This document shows, in pieces, positions 63,337 through 64,000 of a stretch of 64,000 nt of DNA; the stretch's first letter is position 1; the number at the start of each line of letters is the position of its first letter. The notes below the pieces were generated by a model. The model was not told the origin of the DNA, ran no database searches, and saw only the letters and a program-made list of their open reading frames with translations. The DNA is taken from contig MUGG01000121.1 of assembly GCA_002148405.1 (NCBI GenBank), positions 37,401-101,400 on the forward strand, given 5' to 3'. Both the position numbers and the translations under genes were made by a program. Source of the DNA: Alkalinema sp. CACIAM 70d (GTDB lineage Bacteria > Cyanobacteriota > Cyanobacteriia > Leptolyngbyales > Leptolyngbyaceae).

Positions 63337-64000
63337 TTACGGCGCGTTTTCACGCCATTCGATGATGCCGTCTTGGTGGGTGATTTTCTGGTAGTTTTCC
63401 AAGACTGAAAGCAACTGGTCTACGGTTTGGGCGTTGGCTCCGTTGTTCCTGCCCCAATTTTTCTTGAGTTCCCGGCTGGTAATGGTGCCCTTGGATTTGA
63501 GGTAGGACGTGAGGGAGTCGAGATATTCGGCCAGCTCAGGGTGATAGGTCTGGCCAGCGGGGTTTCCATGGGCATCTAGTTCTGGGATGGAGGCCGGGTA
63601 CCATTGGCCCTGGTGGAATATCAAGGCGGGATGGCGTAACCCTTCCAGGGAGGTGAGCAGGCGTTCTCTTAGGAGCTGATTGGCCTTGGTGCCTAGTTTG
63701 AGCATCCGATCGTCACCCATAGCCTTAGAGATGCCCTTCATGCCGGGGAAGATGATGGTGGCATCGTCGCGGGATTCTGCGCTGATGCCGATCGTTGCTC
63801 CAGCCAACTTGACGGAGACTAGACATAAACGCGCTTTGACTTTGCGGGTTGTGGTTGCGTACTTCATTAACCAGGGTTCATAAACGCGCTTGGCGTCCTT
63901 CACCTGAGAGAGCGTTGATAGGGTGTCTGGGCACTCTTCAAAGATTCTGAACATGGGTTCAAAGTCGTTTGCACCATCGCGATAACTGGATTCTCGGGAC
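63337..64000 (-). CDS. Element-encoded protein, C-terminal part (5' end outside window)
   Basis: The frame stays open through position 64000 without a stop, and the codons upstream of the first internal ATG (63954) read SRESSYRDGANDFEP, which joins smoothly to the rest, so the gene starts outside the window. The visible 220 residues include WLMKYATTTRKVKARLCLVSVKLAGATIGISAESRDDATIIFPGMKGISKAM and a C-terminal helix-turn-helix-like end (SKGTITSRELKKNWGRNNGANAQTVDQLLSVLENYQKI). It may be the end of a replication or primase-type protein of the element, but no motif fixes this. Confidence 0.6.
   Translation of the reverse strand, partial: SRESSYRDGANDFEPMFRIFEECPDTLSTLSQVKDAKRVYEPWLMKYATTTRKVKARLCLVSVKLAGATIGISAESRDDATIIFPGMKGISKAMGDDRMLKLGTKANQLLRERLLTSLEGLRHPALIFHQGQWYPASIPELDAHGNPAGQTYHPELAEYLDSLTSYLKSKGTITSRELKKNWGRNNGANAQTVDQLLSVLENYQKITHQDGIIEWRENAP

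Overview
The window is chromosomal DNA from a cyanobacterium, probably filamentous. GCGATCGC/CGATCG octamers of the HIP1 type are scattered through almost all genes. The gene content fits an oxygenic phototroph: a class II FBPase/SBPase (glpX) next to hemA, ndhO, HtrA/HhoA, a GUN4-type domain, cyanobacterial RRM protein, DUF1822 and CHASE2 proteins. The genus cannot be fixed from the sequence alone.

Layout. 0-1.6 kb: end of glpX, then hemA. 1.7-10.3 kb: signalling block with a three-gene two-component operon on the minus strand, then a phosphate-type binding lipoprotein followed 6 bp later by a sensor kinase. 10.5-14.9 kb: a three-gene cassette of sigma-70-like factor, DUF1822 protein and a CHAT protease-like/CHASE2 membrane protein. 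15-17.5 kb: small gene remnant, nitroreductase, methyltransferase. 17.6-22 kb: second two-component operon (REC-wHTH-Hpt-REC-GGDEF regulator, PAS kinase, single-domain REC). 23-29.7 kb: Ser/Thr-kinase-related group with a membrane pseudokinase-TPR protein, a soluble MCP-like protein, and an intact receptor kinase whose outer domain is a type-1 periplasmic binding fold. 30-37 kb: exported or envelope proteins (HtrA, an exported GUN4-like protein with CXXCH, sugar-type binding lipoprotein, exported repeat protein) and a small clan-AA aspartic protease operon. 37.3-42.5 kb: VOC-DUF952 fusion, a 1195-residue STAND NTPase/TPR protein, and a DUF433/DUF5615 toxin-antitoxin pair. 42.9-49.2 kb: small proteins, a roadblock-like protein, a metal ABC pair behind Fur/Zur-like boxes, MoaB, cupin and isochorismatase-fold proteins. 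49.3-61.9 kb: MBOAT acyltransferase, FG-GAP metalloprotease, PrfC, a degenerate TPR-HtpX protein, RRM protein, NdhO, Mdh. 62-64 kb: a tRNA-Met(CAT) gene followed by a tyrosine recombinase and small element genes, which looks like the left edge of an integrated element running out of the window.

The signalling genes dominate: about ten kinases, regulators or sensor-like proteins with unusual domain mixes. The most unusual items are the sigma/DUF1822/CHAT-CHASE2 cassette, the exported GUN4-CXXCH protein, the pseudokinase/MCP-like/receptor-kinase group, the STAND-TPR gene with two recent exact repeat duplications, and a 2.6-kb plus-strand G-rich tract that crosses two divergent genes and stops inside the STAND gene. 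Short tandem arrays with periods near 14-18 bp recur throughout, several of them placed over stop codons. No rRNA, CRISPR array, insertion sequence or known riboswitch was seen.
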